A stretch of DNA of 64,000 bases from Cycas panzhihuaensis (lineage: Eukaryota; Cycadophyta), in the NCBI GenBank assembly GCA_023213395.1, contig CM041465.1, positions 59,527,741-59,591,740 of the forward strand. The letters are read 5' to 3'. The notes below the pieces were generated by a model. The model was not told the DNA's origin. It ran no database searches and saw only the letters and a list, made by a program, of their open reading frames with translations. A program made the position numbers and the translations under genes. Positions 33,473 to 45,690 of this stretch are shown here, piece by piece (within the stretch, counting starts at the first letter, position 1; every line of letters starts with the position of its first letter).

Positions 33473-33805
33473 CAATTATTAAGAATGTTTTAAACATGTG
33501 CATCTCTCAGTCAATAATAGACATAATTATTACATGAATTAAATATTACTTATTAATAGATAGCTCCATATTTCTTGAATAGGTTCAAGCTACAAATGTC
33601 CTAACTGATCATGTGAACTTCCTTGATCTCAATTCCTTTACTTGTATTAGAATATTCAATTTAGAAATACTAGCTAAAATTAACGGATATAAATTAAGGT
33701 TTAGATTCATCATTATTTAGGAGTGCATTGACCAAGGAAATCTATTATTTTTTGGATTTATGGTATCAATGGACTACATAAACCTCCTCCTCATGAATGA
33801 ACTAG
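33473..33805 (-). other. Tat-2 fragment left of copia-4
   Basis: Removing copia-4 joins 33805 to 47591 through the single target ACTAG. The minus strand then reads LLGRPWID, a stop, MEVVWSSLFSEL, a stop, FIHEEEVYVVH across the join. This is the segment after a Tat protease, so these bases belong to the old Tat-2 element. Further left (33473-33700) no domain is recognised. Confidence 0.6.
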
Positions 33806-34023
33806 TATAGAAGATCTCAAGTGAATGATCATTAATGAGGGTGAACCCTTTATAAATATGTTACAATTAGTACATCACTTAGACAACATTTAATACATGT
33901 TTACCACTTGTCACCAGATGAGAAAAGAGGGGAATGATACATGACCCTCATCATTACACTATAAAAGAGAATTAAATATCCCAAATAGAGCATTGTGTCC
34001 TAGATAAAGCATTACCTTTAACA
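33806..34023 (-). repeat. copia-4 3' LTR
   Basis: + strand tatagaagatc to cctttaaca, then the complement of a polypurine tract (ccctctcttaatg, 34024-34036). Shares the block gatgagaaaagaggggaatgatacatgaccc (split over 33919-33950) with the partner LTR. Confidence 0.92.
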
Positions 34024-35560
34024 CCCTCTCTTAATGTTTTATATATTTTATCCCTAAACTATCTTTAAAGAACTAAAATTCATCTTTACTTAGTGGTTTT
34101 GTAAAATATCAGTAATTTGATCTTTGAAGGGACAATGTAGAAGTTTAATCTCCTTGTTTTGAACTTTTTCTCTAATAAAATGATGGTGAACTTCTATATG
34201 CTTTGTCCTCGCATGAAGTATTAGATTTTTATCATCTTGATTGTGCTTTAATTATCATAAAACAATAAGATAGGTGCATTTTATCCTTGTCCTAAATCTT
34301 TTAATAACTGTTGAATCCAGATTGTTTCATATGCTACACTCATTATTAACTTATATTCTACCTCTATTAATGATAATGCTACTATGTGTTATTTTTTGCT
34401 ACGCTGAGATATTAGTGCTGACCCTAAGCAGAATCAATAGCCTGATGTGAACTTCTTATCTACTCTATTTCTTACCCAATTAGAATCATTGAAACCTAAC
34501 AACTACATGTCACTACTTTTTATATAATTCAAGCTTATACTTATTACTTCTTTCAGATATCTAAGGATTCTTTTTGTAGTATTCTAATATGATATTTTTT
34601 ATTCTTATATAAATCTAGAAATTACTCCAACTGAATAGGAAATATCTACTCTGGTGGCTCTGAGATAAATCAAATTTCCAACTAATTCTTTATCTATCAT
34701 TGTATTAACAACTTATCCTTTTGTATCAAGATATAGAGCATAGCCTATTTCTATAAGTGTGATAGTGTTGTTACAATTTTCATGTTGAATTTCCTCAACA
34801 TATTTTTTGACATATTTTGATTGAGATAAGATAATAAAATCTTTTAGTAAGATAGTAGTGTAATATTCTAAGATTAGTCATTTCGAAGACCTTTTCTAAT
34901 TGGTTTTCGATGGAAGTAATTAAGTTTTCATCACTACTTATGAGCAGCATATCATCCACATATACAACTATGATTGAAATTAATCCTTTGTTAAATTTTA
35001 CATATAGGCTCAGGGTAGACTCATATCTGTGAAAGTCGTTCTTAATGAGATACTTGTCTAGTTTTACATACCAATCTCTTGGAGCTTATTTAAGCCCATA
35101 CAAATCTTTCTTCAACTTGTAAACCAACTTCTTCTATCTAGATTTAATGTAACCTTCAAGTTTATACATGTAATCTTCTTGTTAAAGATCTATATTTTAA
35201 AAGGCACATTTTACATTAAGTTGGTAAATTTTCCATCCTTGCTAAGTAGTTATTATAACTACTATTCTCACAGTGTTTAATTTTACCATCGGTAAGAACA
35301 TCTCTTCATACCTATTCTAGTTTTTTGTATATATCCTTTTGCAACTAGTCTTGCTTTGTATTTTTCAACCTCTCCAATTGACTTTTCTTTTACTTTATAT
35401 ACCCATTTATAATTTATAATGGGTTTGTCTTATGGGGATTCAACTAGTTCTTAGGTTTTATTTCTAGTAATAGTTGCTACTTTAGTATCCATTATTATTC
35501 TCCATACTAGATGTTGATTTACTTCTTTAAATGTGTTGGGCTTAATGGAATAGATCAATG
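34024..35560 (-). pseudogene. copia-4 reverse transcriptase and RNase H
   Basis: Minus strand: KYKARLVAKGYIQK at about 35340-35390, GVYDILLISSDENLITSI near 34930-34980 (the YVDDILL catalytic box with one Asp changed), FEMTNLRILHYYL next to it, SLIEVEYKLIMSVAYETIWI at about 34320-34380 and LFYDN-stop-STIKMIK near 34240. The copia order is kept, with a stop or frame change every few dozen codons. Confidence 0.78.
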
Positions 35561-36652
35561 CCTAAGGTCTTTGAGACCTTGTTCTATATTGAAACATCTC
35601 TAATTTTTCTTCTTCAAAAGTCTTGAGATACCATTTGGGTATCTTCTTAGAACTCATTTCTTCTTATACCAACCTTAGTTCTTCTTCTATTGGAGTGGTA
35701 GAATGATTTGTCTAACTATTATGAGTTGTCCTTTCTTCAATGAATTCATTTCTTGAATCAACATTTTTTGTGGGAATTTTTTATTCTTCATCTAAAGGGA
35801 TTATATTTAACTTTATAGAGGTATCAGTTGTTGTATCTATTTCTTAGTATATTATCTTACTACATTCTATGCTTTCATGAAATTCTATATCCCAGCTTAC
35901 ATAGAGCTTATTAGTTTTTAGGTCTATGCACCTATATGCTTTTGGTTTATTGTTGTAACCTACCATTATACACTCTATGTCTTTTCTATCTAGTTTGGTT
36001 CATTTCTTTTCTAGAATGTAAACATAGGCTTTACAACCAAAGAATTTGAAGTTACTTACATCTAGTTTATGTCAATTCCATACTTATTTAAGTCTGACCT
36101 TATCTAATACTTGAGTCAGACACCTATTGATTAGATATATTATAGCATATAGTATTTTTGCCTAGTATGTTTTGGTGATTTATTTGTCATGTATCAGACA
36201 TCTTGCCATTTCAAAAATGGTCCTTTTCATCCTTTCTACTATACCATTTAACTGTGGCAAGTAAAGTGTTATTACTTGTCTATAAATTCCAAGAAGTTTA
36301 TAAAAATGAAAGAATTCCTTGGACATATATTTCCCTCTATCATTGGAATGAATATTTTTGATTTTTTGATTACTTTCTAGTTCTACTCTTGCCTTAAATT
36401 ACTTGAAGTAATCAAGCACCTCTATTTTGTTAAATAGAATATAAACCCATATTTTTCTAGAAAAATCATTAATTAAAGTTAAAACATACCAGGCACCATT
36501 TATTAAGTTGGGTATAATAGGACCATAGAGGTATGTGTGAATTAGGTCTAACCTTTTTTATGCTTGCCATATACGTTTTAAGAAAGGAGTCTTATGTTGT
36601 TTTCCCAGCATATAGCTTTTACACACAAATGAGTTAAAGGAGATATCTGGTA
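35560..36652 (-). pseudogene. copia-4 integrase (C-terminal part to insertion point)
   Basis: Minus strand from the copia-5 insertion: CKSYMLGKQHKTPFLKR, TYLYGPIIPNLINGAWYVLT, LINDFSRKIWVYILFNKIEV, HSNDRGKYMSKEFFHFYKLL, LPQLNGIVERMKRTIFEMAR and KLDRKDIECIMVGYNNKPKA. This is the copia rve core and its tail. The catalytic Glu (VERM) is kept and the middle Asp survives as SNDRG. The N-terminal zinc finger continues on the other side of copia-5 at 45112. Confidence 0.82.
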
Positions 36653-36657
36653 ATACA

Positions 36658-36996
36658 TGATGGAGCCGAAGGAGCAGAGCAGGACATCATCACGTTATCA
36701 TCTTGAGTACAACGGCAATTTCCAATAGAGTGGCTGTGTTAATAAACACCAGGGAGGTATTCCCAACCCTTAAATAGAGAATTCGGGGAGGCGTCAGGCG
36801 CCATCACCCTAGCTGCACAACAATTAATGTTAGTTTGAAAAAATATAAAAAATAAATAACGGTGATACGTACCTCACATGAGTGGTCGGTCGGTCAGGAG
36901 GCTATTGAACGGCTCAAGGTACCCTAGGGGCCCTCAAAGGTGGCTTTGAGGGGCCCTAAGCGCTCTAGTGCATGAACATTGGGATTATTCCCAACA
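36658..36996 (-). repeat. copia-5 3' LTR
   Basis: + strand tgatggagcc to attcccaaca; followed by ttctcccccata, the complement of the polypurine tract tatgggggagaa. Confidence 0.95.
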
Positions 36997-37600
36997 TTCT
37001 CCCCCATAAGCCCAATGTGTATGACTCATAAATCATCTCTGAACTTCTCAAACTTGATTTTTCCCAAGGCCTTTGTACAAATATCCGTTGTTTGATCTTC
37101 GGTGCTACAATAAGTCAACTCTATCATTGCCTTGTACAAGTTCCCAAATGAAGTGGTATTGAGTTTCAATGTGCTTTGTTACTGCCGTGGAATCTTGGAT
37201 TTTTGGTCATTTGAATAGCACTGATTGTCACACCAAATTTTAGTGGGGCCTTCATGTTTAATTTGAAAATCTGTAAGAGTCTTCTTAACAGTTGATTCAC
37301 GGGCTCCTAACATCTGCTGACTTTATATTACCTTGTGGATAAGGAAATGGTATTTTGTTTCGTTGTACTCCAAGCTACTGCTACTGATACCATACTAAAT
37401 GCATAACGTAAGTAGATTTCCTATCATCAATATCACCCAATCTGAATCATGTAACCGATTAAGCGAAACTCGGATGTAGGTTTGTAGTATAATCCAAAGT
37501 CTGAAGTCCCTTTAAGGTATCCGAGGATTCTTTTAGCGACTTGCGGTGAGATGTCTTTGGATCTGCATAAATCTAGATACAACACTTACGAAATATGTTA
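36997..37600 (-). pseudogene. copia-5 RNase H
   Basis: The minus strand from 37600 to 37010 carries the copia RNase H blocks in broken form: AVGVVSRFM-like and RILRYLKGT-like segments near 37520, FGLYYKPT, a tract of Q-N-T-V-S-L-S near 37330, then DNQ and K..HF-type blocks near 37200 and a V.T.DQ..DI-type end near 37090. Frame changes are frequent, so the assignment relies on order and position between RT and the purine tract. Confidence 0.6.
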
Positions 37601-37606
37601 TATCGG

Positions 37607-38700
37607 TCAAGTAGAGGTTAAATAAAGTAGGCTACCAATCGGGTTGTCTATAGTGAGTGGGATCAAGCGAAGTTGAGTCATCATCTTAGAGAGTTTAATT
37701 CCAATTTCTGGTATTGACAATGGTTTCTGATTTGTCATATTAAATCTTTGTAGAAGGTCTAATATATATTTACGTTGAGATATAAATATTCCTTGTTTAT
37801 CTTGCCACACTTCCAATCCTAAGTAGTGCATAAGACCTAAGTCTGTCATTTCAAATTCCTTACACATTGCTTCTTTAAATTGACTTAAAATTGGGAGTCA
37901 TTTAGGTATAAATTAAGTCATCTACGTAAAGTCCTACGATCAATATTGAATTTCCTTTAATTTTGGTGTATAGGTTTGGATCGCTTGAGATCTTTCAAAC
38001 CCTTGATCTTTAAGATATGTGTTTATACGAATCTAGGAGCCCTAGGTGCTTGTTTTAGACCATATAATGCTTTCTTTAACTTATACACTTTGTTTTCTTC
38101 CGACTTCAAAACCAGGGGTTGAGAGACATAGATATCTTCTTGGATATAACCATTTAAAAAGCACTTTTACGTCCATTTGATAAACAGCCAACCCATTTGA
38201 GCGGCTAAACTTATTATCATCTTGATTCCATTCTAGCAACTGGGGCAATGTTTGGTATAGTCTATGCCTTCTCTTTGGGCATATCCTTTGGCAACTAAAC
38301 GAGCTTTATATTTATCAATTGAGCCATCAGAGTGGAACTTAGTCTTATAAACCCATTTGGTTCCAATGGCTTTCTTCCTTGGTGGTAAGTCTACAAGTTC
38401 CCAAGTGTCATTTTTAACGATAGATTTATATTCCTCTTGTATGGCTTTTTGCCAGCACTCATGTTGATTAGCCTCACCAAAGGTTTGAGGCTCAGGACTT
38501 TCAAGTAACTTACTCACTAGAGCAAAGTTAACTTTGTGTGAACGTGTAGATCTTCGATTGTTATCTAATATATTTCCTAAGTCATGATTGCGTTGAACCC
38601 ATTTGGGTAGAGGTTGTGATGGTGGTTGAGGTGATGTTGTTTCCCTAGTAGTTTCTGGAGAGTTTCTCCACATAGGAGGCACATATTTGGATGTATTTGA
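37607..38700 (-). pseudogene. copia-5 reverse transcriptase
   Basis: Open pieces 38233-38682 and 37607-37867. Blocks: HECWQKAIQEEYKSIVKNDT, WELVDLPPRKKAIGTKWVYK, KYKARLVAKGYAQREGIDYT, GLYVDDLIYT at about 37920-37950 and KEFEMTDLGLMHYLGLEVWQ. The catalytic YVDD is intact. Between 37870 and 38230 the frame shifts more than once. The hinge before it is Pro-rich (PEPQTFGEANQHE, HHLNHHHNLYPNG). Confidence 0.9.
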
Positions 38701-38727
38701 TGCATTAAACTTAATAGTAATGTCCTT

Positions 38728-39640
38728 TTATTGTTCGTGGTTATTTTGATAGTAGGTGTCTTCTTGAAATTTAACATCCCTACTCAGTATAACTTTTCTG
38801 GATTTGGGATCATAAACTTTGTAAGATTTTGATGATTCACTATATCCAATAAAGATAAATTTTAAACTATGATCATCTAATTTGGTTCTTCTTTGGTCAG
38901 GGACATGGGCATAGGCTAAACAGCCAAATACCTTAAGGTGACGGATACTAGGTTTATAACCTGTCCATGCTTCTTCTGGTATCTTCCCCCTAACAGCTTT
39001 TGTGGAACATCGATTAAGTAAGTAGACTGCGGTATGGTACGCTTGACCCAAAATTCATGGCCTAAGTTTTTATCTTTAAGCATACAACGTGCCATTTCTA
39101 CGATAGTTCTGTTTTTCCTTTCAGCTACACCATTTTGTTGTGGGGTGTAGGGGTTGGTATGTTGTCGCCTAATCCCATGTTGGATACAGTAATCCTTGAA
39201 GATATTAGAGGTAACTTCTCCCCCAATATCTGATCTTAAGTAGAGGATATGATATCCACTTTGTCGCTCAACGAAGGTTTTGAAGTCAACAAAGTGGTCA
39301 AAAGCATCAGATTTATATTTGAGAAAGAACACCCAAGTCTTTCTTGTAAAGTCATCAATAAATGTAAGGAAATACTTGCTTCGCCAAGGAAGGGAGTGGC
39401 CATTGGGCCACAAATATACAATAATATCTGAGTTGAAGAGAGGCGGATGCCCGATGGCTATAGTCTGGAAAACTTTCTCTATGATGTTTTCCAAGAAGGC
39501 ATCCCTCACACAACTCTTTATTAACATCAATAGGGGGCAAGCCATTAACCATATCTAATCTTTTCATAAGGGCTAAACTGGTATAATTAAGGTGACCGAA
39601 ACGTCGATGCAATAGGTCACTATCCATAGTAGTTGTGGTT
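38728..39640 (-). pseudogene. copia-5 integrase
   Basis: Overlapping open pieces 38916-39545, 38728-39051 and 39355-39627. GAG-pre-integrase: DSDLLHRRFGHLNYTSLALM with ELCEGCLLGKHHRESFP. Core: FLTFIDDFTRKTWVFFLKYK, LRSDIGGEVTSNIFKDYCIQ and NPYTPQQNGVAERKNRTIVE. Tail: TKLDDHSLKFIFIGYSESSK. The PQQNGVAERKN motif is unbroken here, unlike in the older elements. One frame change near 39400 and another near 38950-39050. Confidence 0.92.
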
Positions 39641-40096
39641 CTAAGGGCATATGTATACGAGGGGTGATAGTAAGTTTAAATAAGCGATCTCTAGTCATGA
39701 TACCCCTAGCAACAATAGCTTCATTTTGTCGTTTGTCTTTAATGACACATTCAGTTGTCAAAAATTATTTTATAGTCTTGTCCCATCATCCATCCCTACC
39801 GATAGTAAGTTTTTCCTTAAAGCAGGGACATATAGAACATCATTTAAATATTTATATTCACCACTATCAGTTAATAAGGCAATATTACCTTTTCCAATCG
39901 ATTGGTGAGAAGTGTTGTCTCCAAACATAATAGACCCTTTCTTATTTGTATCCAAAGTTTGAAATAATTGTTCTTTATGGGTCATGTGGGTGGAACAACC
40001 GGAATCAATGTACCAACTATCATCCTCTTCTTCCTGGTTTGAAAAACTAGATAGAAATAACCTATTGTTGATTTTAGATTCTGATGTATTTGGCAC
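39641..40096 (-). pseudogene. copia-5 aspartic protease
   Basis: Open 39770-40096 on the minus strand. EDDSWYIDSGCSTHMTHKEQ is a textbook copia retropepsin active site with DSG intact, followed by SIMFGDNTSHQSIGKGNIAL and LYVPALRKNLLSVG. One frame break after that, near 39770, separates it from the GAG-pre-integrase part. Confidence 0.92.
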
Positions 40097-41197
40097 ATGT
40101 CCTCTAGAGGGTGGTCCATGTTTTGAAAAACACTTATCTTCAGTATGACCATTTCTACGACAAGAAGTGCAATATAGTTGATCTCTTTTTCCATAACTAA
40201 GATTTTGATTCCTTGGTGGAGACCGATCAAAGTTGAGAGGTCTCCCCCTTTCCTCATAGAATTGAGTATGATTATTTCTTGGTTGGTCACGATAGTTTTG
40301 AGGTGTTCTAGAAGGTTGTGGGTTCCCATGACAATGTGGACAACATGGATGATTTTCAACTTGTCTTCGTTGGTTAGGGTTTCTTTGAGTGTTCGAATGT
40401 CTTGGAGAGTTTTCATGTTGTGGGGGTCGTCCTTGTCTATTATGAGGAGCTTGGTATCATGGAGGATTTTGTCTAGTTTTATTTCTAGGGTTTTCATCTT
40501 TTCTCCTTAGAGGAGATTCGTTTTGTTTTGAAGTGCCATCTTGAGGGTTAGGTTGAATGTTGGCCTTTGTAGCAAATGCATGTTCTAAAGTTTCATTGGC
40601 AGCTTGTTGCTCTTCGATGGACATAAGCATAGTAGTAAGTTGTTCTATTTTGAGGGTACTTAGGTCTTTAGATACACTAATATTAGTAGCTACCATTTCA
40701 AAGCGTCTAACGGCTCCTACACATCGAAAGATCCGTTCAACAACTCTTTGTTTGGTTAAGGTGTCCCCAAGGGACCTCATTTGATTAACTATATCTTGAA
40801 TCTTGGTCATAAATTTAGTTATTGATTCATGAGGCATCATACGTAAATTTTTAAACTTACTTCTTAAGTTTTGTAATTTAGAGGACGCAGCCCCTTCATA
40901 AATAAGCTGTAAAGTATCCCAAGCCTCTTTGGACTTAATGGATTCACTAACTCGTGGAAAAACATGATCTTCCAAAGCGCAAAAAATAAGGGCTAAGGCT
41001 TCATTATCTTTTTTGACATTTTCTTTGTATGTAGCTTTTTCAGTATCAGTTGGATTTGATCCTAAGTCATTGTAACCGGTTCTTACTATATCCCACATTT
41101 CATTTGCTATGAGGATAGGCCTCATCCTCCTACTCTAGTTAAGAAAATTATTTCCATCAAATTTAGGAATAATCATATTCCCAAAACTAGACGTCAT
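39982..41197 (-). pseudogene. copia-5 gag
   Basis: The ATG at 41197 (minus) begins MTSSFGNMIIPKFDGNNFLN; a TAG replaces the following Trp (family F.G.NY..W). Then MRPILIANEMWDIVRTGY, EALALIFCALEDHVFPRVSE, KEAWDTLQLIYEGAASSKLQ and ESITKFMTKIQDIVNQMRSL, the UBN2 gag core (40457-41125). At about 40128-40170 YCTSCRRNGHTEDKC is a perfect CX2CX4HX4C zinc knuckle for RNA binding. An Arg/Asn/Gln-rich linker with a frame change near 40490 joins the two parts. Confidence 0.9.
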
Positions 41198-44100
41198 TTT
41201 AAATTAAAGTTGCAACAAAAATATTTGAATGTAAAAAATTTAAGAGAACTTAAATGAAAGAAATTATTTCCAAATATATATCCCAAGGTTTTCAAAAGTT
41301 TGAACAAATGAACTAGGACCTAGAAAGGCTACTAGGCTCTAAGTTTATGTTTCTCCTGGGGTAACCTTCGGTTGTTATTCTCATCAATGGCACACTTACA
41401 AATGGCAAAACAGGGACCCTTTATCTGCAGATGCGAGGCGCTAGGCTCTATATACCTCAGTACGTGGGCTGCTAAGAAGGCTTTGACACCCCCCTGAATT
41501 GTTGGTCCACCTGCGTCGGATTTATGCCTAACGACAGATCTAGCGGTGAAGGTTCTCGAACCAAAGGCACTCACCCTCTCTAGGTCTAGCCTTGGTCTCC
41601 AAACACCATAAAATGAAAAGGTTCTACACCTCAGCCTGCCACCGTATACACCTGATAGCTAATGGCTGTCCTCATCCAATATGAGTAGGTCGATTAGCGT
41701 GTGCGGGGTGGTAACTTTAGGGGTTCTAACCGTTCCCCTTGCAAGGCTGGAAAAAAGTGTGGTTCAATTCGGGATTATCTTATTTAATGTGAAAACTAAT
41801 CTATTTAGCAATGTGGTCTTGCTTAGAAAAAGAAAAATTCTTTTGATAATAAAAAATGCTCTAAGCAAGATGAAATGAAAACTTTTACAAAAAAACCTCT
41901 TTTGCTTTTTTTTCAAAAAAAAATAATGTCCTTTAAACAACTATAAGATGCCTTTGAAAAGAAATACAATTTTCCTTTTATAAGTGCAAAAAGGATGATA
42001 TTTTCCAATAATGAAGAAGAACTTTGATACACTTTTAAAGTAAAACAATCAAAAAGGAAGTAATGATGCTCAAAACTTTTCACTTATGCAAGATTTAAAA
42101 ATAAACTTTTGAGAATAGATAGTTTTCAAACAGATGCCAATTTCTCAAATGAATAATAAATCTTCAATGTAAAAAAAAATTCCTTTTATATAAGAACAAC
42201 TTTTATGTATTGCCTTATAAACAAGTGCTTGTTCAAAATAATGTAAAGTGCTTGTAGAAAGATCAAGCAGAAACTTGAGTAAACAAGGAAATATGAACTA
42301 GAATTTTCTTTACAATTTTGAAAGAAGACAAGCTTGTTAGGATGAATATATATACTCAACTTTAACAGATTGAAAACTATATTGAATGAGGTCATAATAG
42401 CTTAAAATTTTATCAATATGTAGATTGATGAGATATGAATCCAATAAAATAGACAGTTTTGAAAATGGATACCAATAAATCACGTTTTGAATGAGGCAAA
42501 GAAATGGACCTCCTTATGGAGCCTAACAGGAGCAGGGTAGGCAAAAATTGCATAAAAATACTAATTAATCCTTAGAAAAGTTGAACAAATGATCAAATAT
42601 TATTGATGAAGTAATTAATATTCTGCCAATTGAAAATTTTGAAAGAATATATTAAGCAGTGTAAAAAAAAGCGATTAGGCCAATAGAATACATCAATTTA
42701 GCTGATTTGAAATATAAGAAAAATGTGTCAAAATATATGGAAAAATATATCACAATGAAGAGAAATGAGTCAGCTTCCCAAAGGCGCGGAAATGAAATCT
42801 GATAAAAATTGCAAAAGTTATAGTGAAAAATGTAACAAGTGTCTTTATGGAGAATGTTCAAGAAACAGGCAAAAATAACTAAATTTCTTATTTTAGCGAT
42901 TAAAATATTAGTGAAAATGAACTAAAAAAATTAAAGTAAAAATAGGTATTAGAGTCTATATGACATAGATCACTATAGAAAAAATTTGGACACAAAACAG
43001 TTTACCATAAATAAATGACAGCCAGTTCAAAAACTGATTTTGTTAAAATTGCAAAAAACGCTGAAATTTCAAAAGTCCAATGTTAAAATGGTCGAAACAA
43101 GGTCAAATGGGCACCAAATTGGTCTTATGACCAGTCAAAATCGGTGTACGAAAAATTTTTGATCTATTGGCGTAGGTTTCGTCTGAAACCGATGAGCCAG
43201 CGAGAAGTTATGGCCACAAAAGTGCCAATAACTCTATGAAACAATAAAATTTTGAAAAAATAAGGTTTTAAAATTAAAAAACTTCTTTAAAATCAGGTAT
43301 GAAGAGGGACTGAGCTGGGATTGAACCCAAGACCAATCAAATAACAGAAACCTCCGATGCTAGGAGGGTGAACTCGCTCGTCGAGTTTAAAACAGAACAG
43401 AAACTATGAAAACCTAAAAATCGGAATTGAAAACACATACAAAACGATTTAATGAATGAATTGAAGGCGATTTCGTGAACGCAATAATACGCAGCAATGT
43501 AATCAATGAATAAGGTGAACGAAGTAGCAGCAATCTAATCAATAAATGAGGCGATTTACAAGGTGAATATAATCGCACACGAAGAAAGGCGATTTAAATA
43601 GCAACGCAAATATATATAACGTGATTAATGATGAATATGAATATGAATATGAAGGCACGAACGCCAACGTAAATATATAACAAATATAATGAATATGAAG
43701 ACGGCGATTAACGCACAATAAATGGGGATTCAATGACGCACAAAGGCGATGAACGCACAAAGGCGATGAAAAGAAAGGCGATGGCGATTATATCAACGCA
43801 AAAAGAAAAATATCACAAAACGGAAGATCGATTGTACGGATGATGGAGCCGAATGCAATTCGGTAGCGGAGCAGGTCTTTGTGTATTAATGGATCGTGGT
43901 ATTAATGGCCCCAAAGGCGATTAAATAAAGTAGCAAGGAGGCGGGCAGCTCAAACAGAGCTGATCGACGCAAACGACGAGGAATGGCAACGCAGAACAGG
44001 CAGACGGACGCTAGGCGGCGGGATGCTCCCACAAACGGAAAACGCAGAACGCAGAATACGGAGAGTCAAACGGGAACAGGAATGAGCATAGACAAAGCTG

Positions 44101-44754
44101 GAGCTACGCAATCAATGAAGCAGAGCAGCGGATCAATATATATATGTAACCGAGTATACTAGTGCGTGAACGCAGTATTAAAAAGGAAAATGAAACAATA
44201 ATGAGAGATACGCGCCGATTCAGTAGGCTAACACGGAGACAAAGAGACGTTTGCAGAGAGGATTCTACGAGCCTGTATGGTGGGAGGCGGTCAAGGAAGC
44301 GGCTGTGCGCCACACGCCACAGAGAAGACGCAATAATGCAAATAACAGATGCAAGTTTCAGAGATAAATAGAATAGCTATATGTGTGCTGAGATTAATCT
44401 AGCACAGAGGATCACAACAAACTACAGGTATATCAAGCTAATGCAGAGAATGCATAGAATAAAAGGATTATATATATGGTTAGATCAAACCAATACAGAG
44501 AATCGCAAACCACAAATTTATCAAGCTAAAACATATATCAAAAGGTTTATTTATTTGTTTATATGTTCAAAATATAAAAACGGAAACGAAGAACCTGGTT
44601 TGAGTGCAAACTTCCGAGCGGGAGATCTTTCTTCACAGTGGATGGAATCCAGATCCGTCTTCTCCAATGGATAGGTGAGCTCGCCGAATCTCAACGGCGA
44701 TCATATAGATATGTTCCAGACGTTTGAGCAACTAAAACCAGAAAATAGACAACG
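41198..44754. other. copia-5 long leader, no gene recognised
   Basis: About 3.55 kb between the gag start and primer site, far longer than a typical copia leader. 41400-41800 is comparatively GC-rich and unique-looking. 41850-42960 is A/T-rich with poly-A runs. 43440-43810 has many copies of the word aggcgat(t/g) and short gaatat repeats. 43860-44350 has a more balanced composition. Short open frames on both strands carry no family features. Confidence 0.55.
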
Positions 44755-44768
44755 TGGCTCTGATACCA
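44755..44768 (-). other. copia-5 primer binding site
   Basis: Minus strand tggtatcagagcca, an exact match to the initiator tRNA-Met complement used by plant copia elements, 2 bases from the 5' LTR. Confidence 0.95.
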
Positions 44769-44770
44769 AA

Positions 44771-45106
44771 TGATGGAGCCAGAGGAGCAGAGCAGGACAT
44801 CATTACGTTATCATCTTGACTACAACGGTAATTTCCAATAGAGTGGCGGTGTTAATAAACACCAGGGAGGTATTCCCAACCCTTAAATAGAGAATTCGGG
44901 GAGGCGTCGGGCGCCATCACCCTAGCTGCACAACAATTAATGTTAGTTTGAAAAAATATAAAAAATAAATAACGGTGATACGTACCTCACATGAGTGGTC
45001 GGTCCGGGCGGCTATTGAACGGCTCAAGGTACCCTAGGGGCCCTCAAAGATGGCTTTGAGGGGCCCTAAGCGCTCTAGTGCATGAACATTGGGATTATTC
45101 CCAATA
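44771..45106 (-). repeat. copia-5 5' LTR
   Basis: Partner of 36658-36996. Begins tgatggagcc and ends attcccaata, then the target duplication ATACA. Confidence 0.95.
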
Positions 45107-45111
45107 ATACA

Positions 45112-45690
45112 TTCATCATTCTTGAATTTTTTAACATTTCTAATCTATAATATTATATGTGTCCATGCATCAAATGCCATATTTCATTAATAATATTACT
45201 TGGTATAATAAGTGAGTTTACACCAAGTGCAGGTATGGTAGGCCCTTTATCAAGTAGAATAGGAGTAGAGAGCAACTTATGGAGATTATTACACTTTATT
45301 CCTTCTATAATTATAGTGCCATTTCTTTTCATATCTAAAATGAAATAGTGACCATTTTTATCAAATATGGTTCTTAGTTTCTTTTCACTTAATTGAGATA
45401 CTGATAGAAGATTCTTTTTCATTCTAGGCACAAAGAGAACAATGCCTATTTTTTGAATTTTTCCATCAATTTCCATAATAATTATTTCTATTCCTTTTAT
45501 ATGAAGAGGAAAATTATCTCCTAGGGTAACTGATTTATGGAAAGTATATAGTTTTAGAGCTTTAAACCATCCCTTCCTCCCAGTCATGTGATTAGAAACC
45601 CCTACGTCAACATACCAATCTTTTGTTGCTCTACTGCTGGCAGCTAAGGCATCTACAAAGGTAGTTTCGATCTCATCTTCTACCATGTCT
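45112..45690 (-). pseudogene. copia-4 protease and GAG-pre-integrase
   Basis: Open 45153-45686 on the minus strand, one of the longest surviving frames. RATKDWYVDVGVSNHMTGRK is the protease site with DSG changed to DVG, followed by HKSVTLGDNFPLHIKGIEII, VLFVPRMKKNLLSVSQLSEK and, near the end, INEIWHLMHGHI (the W H..R.GH signature). It runs up to the copia-5 insertion. Confidence 0.85.

Larger units (their letters stand above)
36658..45106 (-). mobile_element. copia-5: youngest complete Ty1/copia element
   Basis: LTRs 36658-36996 (339 bp) and 44771-45106 (336 bp) with the target duplication ATACA (36653-36657 and 45107-45111). They differ by about ten substitutions and one small indel (near 3%), the lowest divergence here. 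Minus-strand order: LTR, perfect tRNA-Met primer site, a 3.5-kb leader, gag, protease, integrase, RT, RNase H, polypurine tract, LTR. Key motifs are mostly intact, but stops and frame changes remain. Confidence 0.95.

Noticed and set aside
39249-39558. + strand open frames across the copia-5 integrase
   Set aside because: Antisense shadows of the intact minus-strand integrase blocks.
43315-43385. tRNA-like segment on the minus strand (gggttcaatccc plus a cctcc/ggagg hairpin with a 7-base loop)
   Set aside because: No acceptor stem, no convincing A box, imperfect T arm geometry and a 20-base gap between arms; not enough for a tRNA or SINE call.
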